Source: Nitrospirae bacterium RIFCSPLOW2_12_42_9
Lineage (GTDB): Bacteria; Nitrospirota; 9FT-COMBO-42-15; HDB-SIOI813
Direction: 5' to 3'
NCBI GenBank assembly: GCA_001805205.1
Contig: MHER01000142.1
Coordinates: 1 to 8,595, forward strand
Length of the DNA stretch: 8,595 bases
The notes under the pieces are model-generated. The model did not search any database. It worked only from the letters and a program-made list of their open reading frames with translations, and was not told the DNA's origin. A program made the position numbers and the translations under genes. Of the stretch, positions 6,759 through 8,595 are shown in pieces; the first letter of the stretch is position 1, and each line of letters opens with the position of its first letter.

Positions 6759-6774
6759 AGCAATATTTATGCCG
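6759..6774 (-). promoter_or_regulatory. Candidate sigma-54 promoter for fcl
   Basis: Minus-strand CGGCATAAATATTGCT has GGCA and TTGCT blocks with the invariant GG and GC 10 bases apart, 9 of 12 consensus positions. The predicted start near 6748 gives a leader of about 37 nt. A sigma-70-type alternative overlaps it (TTGCTC, 17 bases, TAAGAT), so this is the weakest of the four. Confidence 0.38.
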
Positions 6775-6897
6775 GCAGGGAATGTCAGATTACCCCCGCC
6801 CCATTGATGAAATAAGGGAAATTACTGTAGTATTGACCGATATTCTTATCAATTGTAGAGGCTTCGCCACAGGTATAATTATTATCTCCGAGAAAAC

Positions 6898-7083
6898 GGC
6901 GACATGTATTATGATGTCCTCGTTGGGGCTCATCTGGCTGACGGGGATGGCGTGAGTGCGACAGACAGGGGGAGATCCTATCTCTATTTAGGTGGCATAT
7001 CGCTCCCTGACAACATCGGAGATGCTACATTCACCGGTTCGGTAGATGACGGCCGGGCCGGGTATTCGTTATACCGGTGGTAG
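6898..7083 (+). pseudogene. C-terminal remnant of a second FG-GAP propeller gene
   Basis: The frame gives 61 residues starting GDMYYDVLVGAHLAD and ending RAGYSLYRW before TAG at 7081-7083. It aligns over its whole length with the end of the 954-residue lipoprotein: YDVLVGAHLAD versus YDILLGAYLAD, DRGRSYLYLG versus DRGKVYLYPG, and VDDGRAGYSLYR versus VDNGQAGYSLYR. Only the last half of the final FG-GAP repeat plus the closing strand remain. The frame is closed by TAG at 6856-6858, upstream residues lose similarity, and no ribosome site or signal peptide is present. It is therefore a truncated, untranslated relic. The codons differ at many positions from the intact copy, so it is an old duplicate or a remnant of a related gene rather than a recent copy. 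Confidence 0.85.
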
Positions 7084-7121
7084 TTGCCTGTCTCCCCTTG
7101 TCCCCTGGATTAATACTCTTA

Positions 7122-7139
7122 CAAGGAATGCAAGGAATG
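7122..7139. repeat. 9-bp tandem duplication
   Basis: CAAGGAATG occurs twice in direct tandem just past the stop codon of the minus-strand FnIII gene. Probably a simple slippage or duplication; no function is suggested by the sequence. No stem-loop terminator is visible around it. Confidence 0.6.
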
Positions 7140-7141
7140 GA

Positions 7142-8595
7142 TTACTTTTGACTTGAAGCCGTCTTGCTCTCCTCTTTTGATAGTGTTTCAAGCCTATAGT
7201 AATAGCTCTCACCCTTTTGTACATTTCTGTCTAAATAGGTGAAGCGGAAAATCTTGTCTTTAGCACCTGTGCCAATGTATGGGACTGGGGTTTTAGTTAT
7301 CTTACTATAAGTCCCATCTATCTTTGTGCTACGGAGAATATGGAAGCCATTTACAGGTTCAGTGGCATACCAGGTAAGGATAATCTTCTCCCCATCCCAC
7401 TCCTTCTGGAGTGCAAGGTCTCCTGACTTTGCATCTAAACTGGCCATTGCAACTTCGTTCCCATCAACATCGATGATCCTGAAGCGAATGGATGTCGGGG
7501 ATGCTGCATATTTGATCCCCACTTCCTGTTCCTGAACTTTTGCATCTTGCATGTTTTCTGTCTTCTGACTTCTCACTTCTGTCTTCTGCTCTTTGGCCTC
7601 TGGGTAATCTCTTGGTAGAATTCCATGAACCGTCTCTACATCCACCACCTCACCAGAGAGAAACCATGCAGGACCAGCAGCCTTGGCCACAATGGTGTAA
7701 GTGGAGGTATCGGTTGGCATTGCTGCTGAATCGGGCATCCCTGCCCCTTCTTCTTGCTCAACGGAAGAGGCATGGGCTTCTGTGGTCTGCTTCTCCTGGA
7801 TATCTGGGCCTGAAGAGACAGTAGGCGCTGGCTCCTTCTCGCTCGTTTCTTCTACAACAGCAGCCACGGGACCATACCGTGCACTCTTACCCCTGCTATC
7901 CACATCTTCAAGCTTGTAGTAATAGGTTTCACTATTAGCGATAGTATTATCAACGAAGCTGTAGAATGCCCCACCCGGCGAGATCGCCTTTGCCGGGATC
8001 ATGGCGGAATTGACCCTTACAAACGGCCCGTTGGGCGAGCTGCTACGAAGAATGTTGAACCCTTCGGTGTCAATCTCTGAACCCGTGCTCCAGTAAATGA
8101 GCATCCGGACATCTTCCGGGGTAACGTGGAAAGACTCAAGGGTGATAGCGGTTGGTTTTGGTGGCGACTTAAGGGTGTGTTTGACACCGCATAGGAGGAG
8201 AACTATATCAAAACCGGGATCGTAAGCCCCGTTAAGATTTAAGTCGATAAAGATCACAACGCAGTCCCCTACTTTTTTGTAACAGTCTTCATCTTTAAGC
8301 CCATTGCCGTTATTGTCAGCTCCGTCACCGCAATTGTCAACAGAGGGGAGATAATACGGTGGAATATTGGTTATCCCAGAGGTACCAGGAGGAGCAAATG
8401 GTTGCCCGGTCAATGGGTTAATATCGGCTTGGACTCTGTTAGGCTCTATGAGAGCCCGACCGCTGCCAAATCCAATCGCTGAAATATCGAAATAAACATC
8501 GAAGAAGCTATCGGCCGGAAAATCAATGCCAGGAGATTGCTGGGTAATCAATCCCGCTGAACCATTCGTATCTAAGATATCGAAATCGCCATTTC
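7142..8595 (-). CDS. Extracellular protein with MopE-like metal-binding motif and two FnIII-like domains, C-terminal part
   Basis: The minus-strand frame is open from the right edge to TAA at 7144-7142, giving 483 residues. A TTG at 8551 is merely inside the frame, because coding continues upstream of it, so the real start lies outside the window. In order: a beta-rich region; a MopE/metal-binding motif DNCGDGADNNGNGLKDEDC at about 8283-8340; an EF-hand/dockerin-like loop FIDLNLNGAYDPGFD just after it; a first FnIII-like domain at about 7860-8150 (STGSEIDTEGFNILRS ... YYYKLEDVDSRG); a Pro/Glu/Thr/Ser-rich linker; a region with a heptamer-repeat insertion; and a second FnIII-like domain at about 7150-7400 (GFHILRS ... 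YYYRLETLS). Such proteins are secreted or surface-anchored. No PEP-CTERM or other C-terminal anchor is visible, so attachment, if any, must be elsewhere. Enzymatic activity cannot be inferred. Confidence 0.85.
   Translation of the reverse strand, partial: NGDFDILDTNGSAGLITQQSPGIDFPADSFFDVYFDISAIGFGSGRALIEPNRVQADINPLTGQPFAPPGTSGITNIPPYYLPSVDNCGDGADNNGNGLKDEDCYKKVGDCVVIFIDLNLNGAYDPGFDIVLLLCGVKHTLKSPPKPTAITLESFHVTPEDVRMLIYWSTGSEIDTEGFNILRSSSPNGPFVRVNSAMIPAKAISPGGAFYSFVDNTIANSETYYYKLEDVDSRGKSARYGPVAAVVEETSEKEPAPTVSSGPDIQEKQTTEAHASSVEQEEGAGMPDSAAMPTDTSTYTIVAKAAGPAWFLSGEVVDVETVHGILPRDYPEAKEQKTEVRSQKTENMQDAKVQEQEVGIKYAASPTSIRFRIIDVDGNEVAMASLDAKSGDLALQKEWDGEKIILTWYATEPVNGFHILRSTKIDGTYSKITKTPVPYIGTGAKDKIFRFTYLDRNVQKGESYYYRLETLSKEESKTASSQK
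7557..7591. repeat. Degenerate tandem heptamer repeat inside a coding sequence
   Basis: Units TCTGTCT, TCTGACT, TCTCACT and TCTGTCT (7557-7584) follow one another without gaps, with a fifth decayed unit TCTGCTC. On the coding strand this yields the 7-residue-periodic peptide QKTEVRS-QKTEN. It lies in the flexible linker of the FnIII protein, where extra residues are tolerated. Related 7-bp arrays giving QKTE/QKSE-type peptides recur in some environmental bacterial genomes (general recollection, not checked). Confidence 0.75.

Noticed and set aside
6782..6955. A 57-codon plus-strand open frame starting ATGTCAGATTAC
   Set aside because: An AGGG lies only one base from the ATG, too close to serve as a ribosome site. 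The latter half is the out-of-frame reading of the FG-GAP relic, and the peptide shows no recognisable family. It is probably chance.

Overview
The window comes from a Gram-negative, diderm bacterium of moderate G+C. The evidence is a PEP-CTERM surface protein (the exosortase sorting system), a predicted outer-membrane lipoprotein, Sec signal peptides, and ATTCCC-N8-GGGAAT repeat units typical of environmental Gram-negatives. The combination would suit Nitrospirota- or Desulfobacterota-like lineages, but this assignment is weak; no rRNA or other phylogenetic marker is present.

Layout, left to right. (1) 1-784, minus: the first 261 codons of a secreted protein of unknown family, running off the left edge. 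(2) 785-1326: intergenic DNA with a sigma-54-like promoter and a 131-bp non-coding mobile element that has perfect 18-bp terminal inverted repeats, a CATA target duplication and two internal hairpins. (3) 1327-2034, minus: a PEP-CTERM protein with a PPC-like beta domain. (4) 2035-2133: a divergent control region with two opposed sigma-54-like promoters and a 12-bp inverted repeat. (5) 2134-4998, plus: a 954-residue lipoprotein with an eight-unit BNR/Asp-box half followed by seven FG-GAP repeats. (6) 5007-5777, plus: an exported TPR protein, probably translationally coupled to (5). (7) 5785-6711, minus: GDP-L-fucose synthase, tail-to-tail with (6). (8) 6712-7141: another sigma-54-like site and the decayed C-terminal stub of a second FG-GAP gene. 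(9) 7142-8595, minus: the C-terminal 483 residues of a secreted protein with a MopE-like metal-binding motif and two FnIII-like domains, whose start lies beyond the right edge.

Taken together this is an envelope and extracellular-matrix region. Every complete or partial gene except fcl looks exported, and fcl makes an activated sugar for surface polysaccharide. PEP-CTERM sorting is known to co-occur with exopolysaccharide loci and with the PrsK/PrsR-RpoN circuit. The most interesting signal is that all four transcription units whose 5' end is visible carry a correctly oriented GG-N10-GC (-24/-12) match close upstream of their start, which suggests one RpoN regulon. Neither an exosortase, prsK/prsR nor gmd is in the window. 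I see no RNA genes, CRISPR arrays, transposase genes or convincing intrinsic terminators.
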